Part shown: piece by piece, positions 56,354-64,000 of the stretch
Position numbering within the stretch: position 1 is the stretch's first letter
Layout of the letters: each line of letters starts with the position of its first letter
Origin: Rossellomorea pakistanensis
GTDB lineage: Bacteria > Bacillota > Bacilli > Bacillales > Bacillaceae_B
DNA: 64,000 nt
Direction: 5' to 3'
Assembly (NCBI RefSeq): GCF_016908495.1
Contig: NZ_JAFBDZ010000004.1
Span: 124,001-188,000 of the forward strand
The notes under the pieces: generated by a model
What the model saw: only the letters and a program-made list of their open reading frames with translations
Databases searched by the model: none
Told to the model about the DNA's origin: nothing
Program-made: the position numbers and the translations under genes

Positions 56354-57721
56354 ATGAACGAATTTTCAATATGGTCATTAATGATTGACATTAGTGTTAT
56401 TTCAGGATTGCTACTGGTTGGAACGATTTTACGTGCAAAGGTGAAATGGGTGCAAGCTCTTTTTTTACCAGCTAGTATGATTGCTGGATTTATAGGGCTG
56501 GCTCTTGGCCCAAGCGGAGTAGATATCCTTCCTTTTTCGGATCAGCTCACAGCGTATCCAGGATTATTAATTGCAGTGATCTTTGCTTCCATTCCAATTG
56601 GAGCAGCCAAGGTCAATATCAAGGAAATCATTCATCGGGTAAGAGAAATGTGGTCTTATTCAATGTTGCTAACTGTATTAATGTGGGGTGGGGGTGCCCT
56701 ATTCGGCCTTGTGGTCATTAATCAATTGTTTACAGACCTTCCGAGTGGATTCGGGTTAATCTTAGGTGCCGGGTTTCTAGGTGGACACGGTACAGCGGCA
56801 GCGATTGGACAAGGTTTCAGTCAATATGGCTGGGAAGAAGCCATGACCCTCGGAATGACATCGGCTACCGTTGGAATATTAGTAGCTGTATTAGGCGGCT
56901 TATTTCTTATTAAGAGAAGTACAGAAAAAGGACATACCCAGTTTATTTCCAGTTTTAAAGAGCTACCTTCTGAACTAAGATCAGGATTAATGCATCCCAA
57001 TAAACGAATTGGGATGGGGAATGAGACCGTCTCTCCGAGTTCCATTGATCCATTGGTATTGCACCTTTCGATCATCGCCTTTGTTGTTGGGGTCTCCTAT
57101 TGGGTTACAGGATTACTAGAGTCCATTTTGCCGGGAATCTCTGTTCCATTACTAAGTATCGCCTTTGTCGTCGCCCTACTCTTCCAAGTTTTTATTAGAA
57201 AAGTAAAAGCGGACGAATATGTAGACCAACGAGTGATGGAGAGAATCGGTGGAAGCGCAACAGATTATCTAGTAGCGATTGGAATTGCATCTATAAATAT
57301 AACCGTAGTCATGGATTATGCGGTCCCTTTACTCTTGTTATTTGTCTTCGGAATTATTTGGGCTTACCTTATTTTCCGTTTGATTGGACCGAACATCTTT
57401 AAAAGTTTTTGGTTTGAAAAATCCTTATTTGGTTGGGGATGGAGTACTGGAACAGTCGCTATGGGATTAGCACTTCTCAGAATTGTCGACCCAGAGTTAA
57501 AAAGTAAAACAATGGATGACTATGCTCTAGCCTACATAGGGATGGTCCCAATTGAAATCGTGATTATAACGTTTTCCCCCATCCTGTTTTCGATTGGGTT
57601 CTCGTGGGTGATGCCGATTACCCTTCTCCTTGTAGGTGTAGTAATCATCGCCGTCCATAAACGTTTTGGCCTATGGGGACCCAGTGTAGCAGGCAACGCC
57701 TCAGATAAAAAAATTAGTTAA
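56354..57721 (+). CDS. Sodium/glutamate symporter family protein (GltS-like)
   Basis: About 455 residues with ten or more membrane helices. The repeats PASMIAGFIGLALGPSGVD (about 40-58) and FGLILGAGFLGGHGTAAAIG (about 132-152), with the later GWGWSTGTVAMGLALLR, match GltS carriers, which import glutamate or other dicarboxylates with sodium. ATG 56354 is chosen over 56339 and 56348 since GAGGGGG ends 6 bases before it. It is divergent from the hydrolase-glcDF operon and shares its operators, so it probably imports the compound degraded there, such as an anionic hydroxyacid conjugate. Confidence 0.85.
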   Translation: MNEFSIWSLMIDISVISGLLLVGTILRAKVKWVQALFLPASMIAGFIGLALGPSGVDILPFSDQLTAYPGLLIAVIFASIPIGAAKVNIKEIIHRVREMWSYSMLLTVLMWGGGALFGLVVINQLFTDLPSGFGLILGAGFLGGHGTAAAIGQGFSQYGWEEAMTLGMTSATVGILVAVLGGLFLIKRSTEKGHTQFISSFKELPSELRSGLMHPNKRIGMGNETVSPSSIDPLVLHLSIIAFVVGVSYWVTGLLESILPGISVPLLSIAFVVALLFQVFIRKVKADEYVDQRVMERIGGSATDYLVAIGIASINITVVMDYAVPLLLLFVFGIIWAYLIFRLIGPNIFKSFWFEKSLFGWGWSTGTVAMGLALLRIVDPELKSKTMDDYALAYIGMVPIEIVIITFSPILFSIGFSWVMPITLLLVGVVIIAVHKRFGLWGPSVAGNASDKKIS

Positions 57722-57758
57722 AGGAATGGAAAGCCTTTCATGCCTGCTATTATTTTCA

Positions 57759-57767
57759 TGTTATAAT
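57759..57767 (+). promoter_or_regulatory. Extended -10 promoter of the gntR-type gene
   Basis: TG-T-TATAAT, without a clear -35. Similar words AATGGAAAGCCTTTC (57725-57739) and AATGGAAGGCTCTTTC (57776-57791) flank it and could be operator sites. Confidence 0.55.
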
Positions 57768-57809
57768 AGTAGGAAATGGAAGGCTCTTTCGATTAAAGGA
57801 GAATCAGTC

Positions 57810-58544
57810 ATGATCGTCAGAAAACGTGTATCACATCAAATTATTGATGAAATAAAAAAAAGAATAAAATCAGGGGAATTTCCGATGGATTCAAAGCTCC
57901 CATCAGAGAATGAGTTGGCCAAAATGTTTAACGTGAGTAGAGTGCCAATAAGAGAAGCATTAAGTGCTCTAGCTTCCCATGGAATCATTGAATCCATCCA
58001 TGGTGGCGGCAGCTGGGTTCGGCCAAAACCCCTTGAAAAGTTATTAGATCAACCCTTAATAGAAGTGATTTCTTATAAACAAATAGTAGAGTTATTAGAA
58101 ACAAGAATGATTCTTGAAACGAAAGCAGCGGCATTGGCTGCCGTGAGACATGATGAGGAAGATCTAAATAAAATGTATCAAGCTCAAGAAATGCTATTTA
58201 AGGAGCTGAATGAACCAGATAAAATTGGAAATGAAGCGGATTTCCTCTTTCATCAATCCATTCTTCACTCTTCTAAAAATGAAGTGCTCATTCGTACATT
58301 AGAAAATATATCTGACCTATACCATCGTGCCATGAAAGCTTCTCTAACGATCAATACGAAGATTAGCGGAAAGAAACAACAGGTTTATGAAGAACATCAA
58401 TCGGTTCTGAAGGCGATTTCCCTACGTGATGCGAAAAGTGCTGAAAATCATATGTATAAGCATTTATCTAATAGTATGGAGAAGCTTAAAGCGAGGAAAA
58501 ATGAGTTTTCTTTAGAAGGCAATGGAAATGGTGAAGAGGAATAG
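57810..58544 (+). CDS. GntR family regulator, FadR subfamily
   Basis: About 244 residues. The winged helix reads SKLPSENELAKMFNVSRVPIREALSALASHGIIESIHGGG (about 28-67). The C-terminal all-helical FCD domain carries the metal-binding pattern D/H residues (EADFLFHQSILHSS; YEEHQSVLKAI). ATG 57810 has AAAGGAG 8 bases upstream. It follows gltS by 88 bp with its own extended -10 promoter. It is the likely ligand-responsive regulator of the divergent operon, binding TTGTAATACAA-type sites typical of FadR-group proteins. Confidence 0.9.
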   Translation: MIVRKRVSHQIIDEIKKRIKSGEFPMDSKLPSENELAKMFNVSRVPIREALSALASHGIIESIHGGGSWVRPKPLEKLLDQPLIEVISYKQIVELLETRMILETKAAALAAVRHDEEDLNKMYQAQEMLFKELNEPDKIGNEADFLFHQSILHSSKNEVLIRTLENISDLYHRAMKASLTINTKISGKKQQVYEEHQSVLKAISLRDAKSAENHMYKHLSNSMEKLKARKNEFSLEGNGNGEEE

Positions 58545-58567
58545 TTTGACTATTCCTCTTCACCATT
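58527..58567 (+). terminator. Terminator-like hairpin overlapping the gntR stop
   Basis: An 18-bp perfect stem (AATGGTGAAGAGGAATAG and its complement) with a 5-base loop containing the end of the stop region. No T tract follows. It may stabilise the mRNA 3' end. Confidence 0.65.
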
Positions 58568-58569
58568 CC

Positions 58570-58651
58570 CTTGATCTTCATCATCTACCCATTAGCTACT
58601 CACCATGCTGCTCTGTGTTCCAGAGACAAAAAGGAAAATAGTAGATAAAAA
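58570..58651 (+). pseudogene. Decayed 3' end of a second MFS transporter gene
   Basis: The DNA aligns over about 80 bp with the end of the PyrR-controlled MFS gene (28711-28799): LIFIIYP, a 2-base deletion, then LTMLLCVPETKRKIVDKK and stop, against ITMLICVPETKGKVLD. The match continues past the stop into AATGAARCGGGGCTGTC. The rest of the gene is missing. Evidence of a lost paralogue or of exchange between the two loci. Confidence 0.78.
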
Positions 58652-58658
58652 ATGAAAC

Positions 58659-58690
58659 GGGGCTGTCCCATTAGGATTCTTGACCAATAT
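58659..58690 (+). repeat. Dispersed repeat, copy 3
   Basis: GGGGCTGTCCCATTAGGATT then CTTGACCAATAT, directly after the MFS remnant, as copy 1 is after the intact MFS gene. Confidence 0.55.
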
Positions 58691-58735
58691 GGTTGTCAAA
58701 ATATATAAGATGATCATGAGGTTTTCATCTGAATT

Positions 58736-58900
58736 TCAATTTTTTCCCTTTGGATTCGAAAGCATGAGAGTTATTCCAACAATTCCTCCCCCTAAAAATA
58801 TAAATGGATAATTTAAATCTCCATTTCCAGTAAATAATTGGACTACCAGAAAGAGTAAAGTAAATAATACCAATACTACTATTGCTTTTTTCCTTCCCAA
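58736..58900 (-). CDS. Small membrane protein, hypothetical
   Basis: 54 residues starting at TTG, with AGGAGG 8 bases upstream. It has two hydrophobic helices (AIVVLVLFTLLFLVVQLF and FIFLGGGIVGITLML) and a charged C-terminus (SNPKGKN). A common layout for small Bacillus membrane proteins, family not recognised. Strong ribosome binding site and clean composition support a real gene. Confidence 0.6.
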   Translation of the reverse strand: MGRKKAIVVLVLFTLLFLVVQLFTGNGDLNYPFIFLGGGIVGITLMLSNPKGKN

Positions 58901-59198
58901 TGATAAACCCTCCTCTTCCGTTTATAATATGATAAAATTTTCTAAATTAATATAAACACATTACTTCTATTATTAATTTAATAAACCAACAAGAGAAAAA
59001 AGGCTAGTTTTGAATAATCTTTTTCAAAACTAACCATTAATGGATTTAAATGAATTGCATCATTCTTTAACAAAAAATGTTACGTATTTCTATAACCCTC
59101 ATTCTATTAAAGCGCCCTCTAGTGGAATATCGATTAACCGCCGATTCATGGCTTAACTTTCCTAAAAATCTTGAGTTTGTACATGATCGATATGATGG
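58901..59198. other. Intergenic region with GNAT terminator
   Basis: At 59002-59035 GGTTAGTTTTGA and TCAAAACTAGCC pair on the minus strand with a 10-base loop, followed by six T: the terminator of the GNAT gene at 59199-59738, about 165 bp downstream of its stop. No other feature is seen. Confidence 0.7.
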
Positions 59199-59738
59199 TC
59201 AGTGTGTCAATGCATTATAAATCGAATAATCTACTTCACCTGAGATATTTTCCATCCCATTTTCACACAACTCCATAGCCATTAAATTCTCAACAGAAGG
59301 TGGAAGGTTTTTCTTGGACGCATAGATTCCGAATTCAGTTGATGTTCTAAATCCAAAGCGTTGATAGTAACGATCATCTCCTTCAACGATGATTCCCTTA
59401 AACCCCATTTTAGCAGCTAATTTAATCCCTTCCTGCAACATATACTGACCAACACCCTGACGTTGTTTATGAATGGCCACTGAAACTGGTGATAACATCA
59501 ACATTTCATTTTCGTACCTATTACTAATTGGAAGTTTTGAAAGGATAAAGTGACCTATCATCACCCCTTCTTCCTCAACAACTAAATCAAGCTTCGGAAT
59601 ATAATAGGGTTTTTCCCGGATCTCTCTTACCAAAGCTTTTTCAGCTAATCCATTTGAATAGGCGGTATTTTTGAATATTTCATATACAAAGTCTTCAATA
59701 AAGCTATATTCTTCTTTTTCTACTGGTCTTATCTCCAT
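59199..59738 (-). CDS. GNAT N-acetyltransferase (YhbS-like)
   Basis: 179 residues. N-terminus MEIRPVEKEEYSFIEDFVYEIF; the acetyl-CoA loop is HKQRQGVGQYMLQEGIKLA (about 90-108), with GDDRYYQRFGF after it. This is the arrangement of YhbS-type acetyltransferases. Substrate unknown. It is a lone gene with a terminator well downstream. Confidence 0.85.
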   Translation of the reverse strand: MEIRPVEKEEYSFIEDFVYEIFKNTAYSNGLAEKALVREIREKPYYIPKLDLVVEEEGVMIGHFILSKLPISNRYENEMLMLSPVSVAIHKQRQGVGQYMLQEGIKLAAKMGFKGIIVEGDDRYYQRFGFRTSTEFGIYASKKNLPPSVENLMAMELCENGMENISGEVDYSIYNALTH

Positions 59739-59933
59739 TAATACACCTCTAATCTACAGCTGCATCTTTGTTCTACACATTCTACAATGATTCCAGAATT
59801 CCTTTTTCAATGATCTGTCCGATACACGAAAAGACACGTTCCTCAATAAACGCGCCCTTTCGTTCAATAGGTGACTTACTCTCAAGTATTTCCTAATGAT
59901 ATTTATTGTATTTTATCTTTGGAATGTCCACTC

Positions 59934-60506
59934 TTATTTATCCCCATTTAAATGATAGATTAGTTGCACAACGCCAGAGGTGAACGTTCTTGTATTCACC
60001 ATTTTTAAATTCAACCTCTTTTTTATATCAATAAACAAAGGTTTTCCTTCTCCTAAAATAACAGGGTGAACAGATAATCTAATTTCATCAACAAGCTCTA
60101 AATTGATAAATGTTGTAATAAGACTTGCTCCGCCATATAGCCAGATATCTTTACCAGGCTTACTCTTTAATTTATTTACTTCTTCAAGAATATGATCATT
60201 TATAAATATTGCTTTATGATCAGACCCTTTTTGCGTTCTGGAAAATACGTATTTTTCTTTACTATGAACTAATTCCCAAAGTTCTTTTTCAGTGTCAGTC
60301 CCTTCCTTTTCTGGAGTGAATTGTCCCCATAAATCATAACTTTTTCTTCCATATAATATAGTATCAATTTGATTTAAAAAATTCACAAACCCCATCTCTG
60401 TGTCCATGATGCACCAATCAACTTCCCCATTTTCCCCTTCAATAAAGCCATCTAAAGTAACGGCTAAATCTAAAATTATTTTTCTTGGTCTTACGTTATT
60501 GGACAT
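59934..60506 (-). CDS. Dihydrofolate-reductase-like (RibD C-terminal domain) family protein
   Basis: 190 residues. RKIILDLAVTLDGFIEGENGEVDW (about 8-31) is the substrate-strand start, TILYGRKSYDLWG (about 50-62) a conserved helix, and DIWLYGGASLITTFINLELVDEIRL (about 121-145) the nucleotide-binding region with its GG. Similar small proteins in Bacillus include YyaP and YwjB; they resemble reductases of the RibD/DHFR superfamily with unproven substrates. Lone gene. Confidence 0.85.
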   Translation of the reverse strand: MSNNVRPRKIILDLAVTLDGFIEGENGEVDWCIMDTEMGFVNFLNQIDTILYGRKSYDLWGQFTPEKEGTDTEKELWELVHSKEKYVFSRTQKGSDHKAIFINDHILEEVNKLKSKPGKDIWLYGGASLITTFINLELVDEIRLSVHPVILGEGKPLFIDIKKRLNLKMVNTRTFTSGVVQLIYHLNGDK

Positions 60507-61079
60507 AACGCTTCCTCCCTATACTCATTTAGAATTGTTTCTCCTGCCAAGTTTTTTAATTTTCCATTATTTCCATTATTTATTTCTTAATAAAGTTACT
60601 TATGTTACTAAACTAACCTGCACCTATAGTTTAAGTATTCGATTTTCCTTGAGATTCTTCCTCTATTAAATGGCCGAATGGCTGAATATGAGAAAACTGC
60701 CTAAAATAACAGGATGTACAAGCCAATCTTTTGCAAATCAAACTTTTTTTAATCAAATGGCACTGTTTAACTAAATGCTTGGTTTACAGTTCAAAAGAAT
60801 TTTTATGATAATACTAACTCTTTACCATTTTTAACAGAATTTTAAATTCAAGTTAACTTTTAATAGATTCGTTTACAAAAACGCTGAAAGTAAAGAGTTT
60901 TTTTCATAGATTAAAGGAAGATAACAATTCATTTAAACCGTAGTAATGTTGAATAAATCGACAATATTTTAAAAATAGCTTGTATATAATGGCGTTAGTT
61001 TTGAAGGAAGGGAGTTGAAAAACCTCTGTATTTAATTTCATTGGTTCATTACTTTTAAACATAATGAGGAGGAATAGTA
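60507..61079. other. Intergenic region upstream of the acidic lipoprotein
   Basis: 573 bp, AT-rich. A GTATATAATGG box near 60990 could be a -10 for the lipoprotein gene, with no good -35. GAGGAGG at 61066-61072 is its ribosome binding site. No gene is seen. Confidence 0.4.
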
Positions 61080-61454
61080 ATGCTAATTAAACAACTTTGG
61101 AAATTATCTGTCCCTGTATTCGCCTTGGTGCTCGCTACCGCCTGTAGTAATGGTCAAGACATGGAAGAAGACGTGAATCCTCAAGAAGAGCCAGTCGATG
61201 GTGACATGAATATGGAAGAAGAACCTGCTAGTGGAGGAGCGGATACAGAGGAACCTTCAAATGATATGAATACGGAGGACCCTGCTGAAGAAGGAATGGA
61301 TACCGAAGAACCTTCAAGTGATACGAACACGGACGCCCCTGCTGAAGAAGGTACGAACACAGAAGAGCCTTCAAGTGACACGAATACGGAGGATCCCGCT
61401 GAAGAAGGAATGGATACAGGAGAATCTTCAAACGATATGAATACAGAAGAATAA
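61080..61454 (+). CDS. Acidic repeat lipoprotein, hypothetical
   Basis: 124 residues. The signal ends LVLATAC with C22. The mature protein is low-complexity and very acidic, with a 19-residue unit of the form TEEPSNDMNTEDPAEEGMD repeated about three and a half times (57-bp DNA repeat). Charge and lack of structure suggest a flexible surface spacer or cation-binding tail. Sequence repeats may vary in number between strains. No known family recognised. GAGGAGG stands 7 bases before the ATG. Confidence 0.75.
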   Translation: MLIKQLWKLSVPVFALVLATACSNGQDMEEDVNPQEEPVDGDMNMEEEPASGGADTEEPSNDMNTEDPAEEGMDTEEPSSDTNTDAPAEEGTNTEEPSSDTNTEDPAEEGMDTGESSNDMNTEE

Positions 61455-61650
61455 ACTCATATACACCTGGCATCATGTAATTAGTCAACGACTAATTCTC
61501 TAAATTGTTGTTTTCTTTAAAACAAGAGTATCAAAAACGGTGGATTTACAAAAAATACATTCTTAAAATGTCCTAATCAAGTGTCTGGAACCTAATTTTT
61601 TTGCATAATGAAGAAACCCTCCCAAACCTTCTTCATATATAAAAATAGCA

Positions 61651-61680
61651 TATGGTTCCGGACCCTATTGGGACAGCCTA
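61651..61680 (-). repeat. Dispersed repeat, copy 4 (inverted)
   Basis: On the minus strand: TAGGCTGTCCCAATAGGGTC then CGGAACCATA. Same element as copies 1-3, in the opposite orientation. Confidence 0.5.
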
Positions 61681-61722
61681 TGGAAAGGGATGAGAAGCAA
61701 AAACAAGATAGGAGTGACCCTG

Positions 61723-61815
61723 ATGGAATTATTACTCTATCTAGGTGCGTATCTCTCGGGTGCTGTGGCTATTGTGTATTTGCTTACGATCACGTTTAAT
61801 CTGTTTATAAAATAA
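61723..61815 (+). CDS. Very small hydrophobic membrane peptide
   Basis: 30 residues (MELLLYLGAYLSG, then AVAIVYLLTITFNLFIK), one membrane helix over nearly its whole length, with AGGAG 8 bases before the ATG. It is not convincingly assigned to any family. It could be a real small protein or a chance frame; the good ribosome binding site favours the former. Confidence 0.4.
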   Translation: MELLLYLGAYLSGAVAIVYLLTITFNLFIK

Positions 61816-62175
61816 ATTTGACAGGACGAAAGGAATCAAACAGCATTACATATCGAGGTCATACAACAAGATTTCCTCTTCTCCTGGGAACAATTTTATG
61901 CGGCTGCAAATTCAATTAACAAGGAAAAGCCACATTAACTTTTTCCCGTAGAACAGTGCTTCTTGCTGCTTTACGGTATTTTTTTGTCTTTTTTTCATTT
62001 TGATTCGCACATCAATAGGATCATGATATTAATTTCTTAAGAGGCAACCTCTATTTAAACATCCTCCAACTCACATAACAGGAAAAGCTTCACAAAACAT
62101 TTTAATTGACCCAAATGATCCGTTCAAGCATGGGTTTATTGTTGATTAAGTAAGCTAGACTAGTACAATGTATAT
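61816..62175. other. Intergenic region with protein-like fragments
   Basis: Two plus-strand frames without start codons end cleanly: one to about 61939 (HIEVIQQDFLFSWEQFYAAA then NSINKEKPH) and one to 62149 (HPPTHITGKASQNILIDPND then PFKHGFIVD). They look like remains of lost genes, but I cannot name the families. Confidence 0.3.
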
Positions 62176-62227
62176 ATAAAAGCCGATTGTAGGATGAAAG
62201 TATCTTTCTCTACAATCGGCTTTTATA
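62176..62227. terminator. Strong intergenic hairpin
   Basis: ATAAAAGCCGATTGTAG pairs perfectly with CTACAATCGGCTTTTAT across an 18-base loop, T-rich on both sides. It probably terminated the eroded gene ending at 62149. Confidence 0.82.
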
Positions 62228-62355
62228 TTTTCAACAGTAGATTCATCTAAACTTTTAACCAACCTATCATTACTAAAAATTCACGAACTTTTCATGAAAC
62301 TTGTTCCTATTAAATACTTACGAAAGTCCATGGGCGCTAAGTTAATCCTGAATGA

Positions 62356-62398
62356 TAAAAAGCTTATAGAGAATAAGGGTATTTTCTTTATAAGTTTC
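62356..62398 (-). terminator. Terminator of the ABC ATPase gene
   Basis: On the minus strand AAACTTATAAAGAAAATA pairs imperfectly with TATTCTCTATAAGCTT around CCCT, followed by TTT, about 40 bp after the stop. Confidence 0.6.
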
Positions 62399-62438
62399 TT
62401 CTATATTTCCAATATAAAGCGTTTTAGATTCTACTTAT

Positions 62439-64000
62439 TTAAACAATCATATCTTTATTATGATTTATCACTTCTTCATGAAACATGTTCCAGTTTGATA
62501 CCTGTGGAAATCCATACTCGTATAATTCTGCTGAGAATTGAGAAATAATCGGTGGTTTTAATTTTAGCGAATGCAGCTTTTGATAATTTTGAAAGAAAAC
62601 TTCCTTCGGGCTGCCTTCAAGTACAATCTTCCCCGCATCAATGACAAGAACCCGACTAGCGTATTGAGCCACAACTTCCATATCATGCGTAATCATGACG
62701 ACAGTTGACCCATTTTCCTTCACTAATTTTTCCATTAAGGTTAAGAGAGCGGTTAAACTTTGGTCATCCTGCCCAGTAGTGGGTTCATCCAATAAGATAA
62801 TCTTTGGATTTGACACTAGCATCGTTGCTACCGCTAGCCTTTGTCTTTCTCCCCTACTTAAGGAAAAAGGATGTTCCTTCCTTTTTTTCTGCAATCCTAC
62901 AGTATTGATCGCCAGTTCTACTTGTTCACGAATTACCTCTTTACTATAGCCCCTATTTTTCAAACCGAATTGGACTTCCTCTTCAACAGTGTTACAAAAT
63001 AGCTGATTATCAGGATTTTGAAATACATATCCAATGTCTAAAATAATATCTTGGCCTTTATATTTTTTGGTATTCTTATTATTAATTTCGACTGTACCTT
63101 CAGATGGCTTTAATAGTCCGATTAGATTTTTCATTAATGTGGATTTGCCACATCCATTATGCCCTACTATAGCCAAGAGCTCGCCTTTGTTCACATTTAC
63201 GTTCATATCAAAAAGGATTTGTTTATCTTTTTGATAACTAAAGCTTACCCCTTCTAGTTTAGCGACAGTTTCTTGCGTATTGTTTTTAGTATGATTTTCA
63301 AGAATGGGCAAAGTTAATTTTTTCGTAACAAGTAGATTTTTTATCCAATCGGATACTTCTCTCTTGGTAATAGGAAAAGTGTCATTGTTAAATCCTTTGT
63401 TATATAGGAATTTCCCCAACCGTATATGATCGGGAATCCGAATTCCCAGTTTATCTAATGCGTAATAATGCTTATAAAATATTTCTCCTGGTTTACCGTT
63501 GTAGAGGATTTCCCCTTTATCCATAATGATTACTCTGTCAACAAATTCAATAAGATCGTTTAAATCATGCTCAATGATCAGAAATGTCGTGTCAATTTCT
63601 TCTTTTAGTTCTGCTACGATATCCATGACCTCCTGTTTACTGACAGGGTCTAGATCTGTTGTCGGATCATCAAGAATCAAGATAGAGGGCAGCATAGCCA
63701 GGTTACTTGCAATCGACACCTTTTGTTTTTGCCCGCCGGATAGAGAAAACGTTATTTGTTTTTTGATATCTTCTAATCTGAGTTTTTGAAGCCCATATTG
63801 TACTCGTTCTCTTATAACTTCTTGTGTGAATCCTTGACATTCGACTCCAAATGCTATTTCATCTTCTACTCTTATTGAAAAAATTTGGTCTTCAGGATTT
63901 TGAAAAACCATCCCTATATCTGAAGCAAGACTATGCATAGGTACACTTTGTGTATGATTTCCGTTGATATTAATTTCTCCATCTAGAACACCTTCTGCGA
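62439..64000 (-). CDS. Double-domain ABC ATPase, ECF/cobalt-type (5' part outside the window)
   Basis: 520 codons are visible; the first Walker A lies beyond the right edge. Internal Met codons such as 63938 are not the start, since the frame continues upstream. NBD1: Q-loop GMVFQNPEDQIFS, signature FSLSGGQKQK, Walker B ILILDDPTTDLD. NBD2: Walker A GHNGCGKST, GYVFQNPDNQLF, signature FSLSRGERQR, Walker B IILLDEPTTGQD. The NPEDQ/NPDNQ Q-loops are typical of energy-coupling-factor vitamin and cobalt importers. NBD1 has Asp instead of the catalytic Glu and NBD2 has a changed signature, so one composite ATP site is degenerate. The membrane partners must lie outside the window. Confidence 0.9.
   Translation of the reverse strand, partial: AEGVLDGEININGNHTQSVPMHSLASDIGMVFQNPEDQIFSIRVEDEIAFGVECQGFTQEVIRERVQYGLQKLRLEDIKKQITFSLSGGQKQKVSIASNLAMLPSILILDDPTTDLDPVSKQEVMDIVAELKEEIDTTFLIIEHDLNDLIEFVDRVIIMDKGEILYNGKPGEIFYKHYYALDKLGIRIPDHIRLGKFLYNKGFNNDTFPITKREVSDWIKNLLVTKKLTLPILENHTKNNTQETVAKLEGVSFSYQKDKQILFDMNVNVNKGELLAIVGHNGCGKSTLMKNLIGLLKPSEGTVEINNKNTKKYKGQDIILDIGYVFQNPDNQLFCNTVEEEVQFGLKNRGYSKEVIREQVELAINTVGLQKKRKEHPFSLSRGERQRLAVATMLVSNPKIILLDEPTTGQDDQSLTALLTLMEKLVKENGSTVVMITHDMEVVAQYASRVLVIDAGKIVLEGSPKEVFFQNYQKLHSLKLKPPIISQFSAELYEYGFPQVSNWNMFHEEVINHNKDMIV

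Noticed and set aside
61181..61488. Two minus-strand frames opposite the acidic lipoprotein
   Set aside because: They are shadows produced by the in-frame repeat of the lipoprotein gene, without their own signals.

Overview
The window looks like a chromosomal segment of an AT-rich, endospore-forming-type Bacillaceae (Bacillus or a close relative). The reasons are strong AGGAGG ribosome binding sites, frequent TTG starts, sigma-A promoters, a sipW-tasA/calY operon, a PyrR-type RNA attenuator, an MhqR-type operator, cre-like sites and Bacillus-style lipoproteins. No rRNA, tRNA, CRISPR array, phage or intact transposase was seen. It is a metabolic and transport region with many small regulated catabolic units.

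Layout. 1-6.0 kb: the end of a YbjQ-family gene, then a minus-strand operon (TetR regulator, NCS1 permease, DUF917 protein, hydantoinase/oxoprolinase-like ATPase, threonine-aldolase-like enzyme) behind a promoter with a perfect TetR-type palindrome. 6.2-8.8 kb: FMN glutamate-synthase-like protein and a 3-hydroxyisobutyrate-dehydrogenase-like enzyme. 8.9-9.65 kb: a non-coding array of about fourteen 52-bp repeats. 9.8-11.7 kb: quinone-stress pair wrbA-mhqO with an MhqR-like operator. 12.9-19.4 kb: OPT transporter, IclR regulator and hydantoinase A/B pair; the OPT and hydantoinase promoters carry the same 29-bp tripartite operator at the same distance from the -10. 19.6-22 kb: LacI regulator with a palindromic operator, and a cidAB/lrgAB pair. 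22.3-27 kb: YfcC permease diverging from RpiR regulator, M20 amidohydrolase and N-succinylamino acid racemase/MenC-like enzyme, probably D-amino acid salvage. 27.3-28.8 kb: an MFS transporter behind a full PyrR attenuator.

28.9-37.8 kb is a secretion and protease block: sipW, a TasA/camelysin protein and a stand-alone subtilisin-propeptide-like lipoprotein; decayed S8 protease remnants; a 1384-residue S8 protease with cohesin-like and dockerin-like C-terminal regions; and an HTH-TPR (RRNPP-like) regulator. 38.6-49 kb is a beta-galactoside operon: solute-binding protein, two permeases, GH2 beta-galactosidase, an MGH1-like glycosidase, an EamA transporter and a LacI regulator. 49.5-51.4 kb is a lipoprotein with two nitrilase domains. 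51.7-58.5 kb: glcD-glcF plus an alpha/beta hydrolase and a DUF6282 protein, divergent from a GltS symporter followed by a FadR-type GntR regulator. The two promoters are mirror images with matching operators. 58.5-64 kb: small genes, a decayed MFS 3' end, two small enzymes, an acidic repeat lipoprotein and the 3' part of a double ECF-type ABC ATPase running off the window.

No single gene here is completely unknown. The novelty lies in gene combinations and regulation: PyrR control of an MFS transporter, the shared 29-bp operator, the orphan propeptide lipoprotein in a biofilm-fibre operon, the DUF917/threonine aldolase operon, and the 52-bp array. Functions are read from motifs and family memory; no database search was possible.
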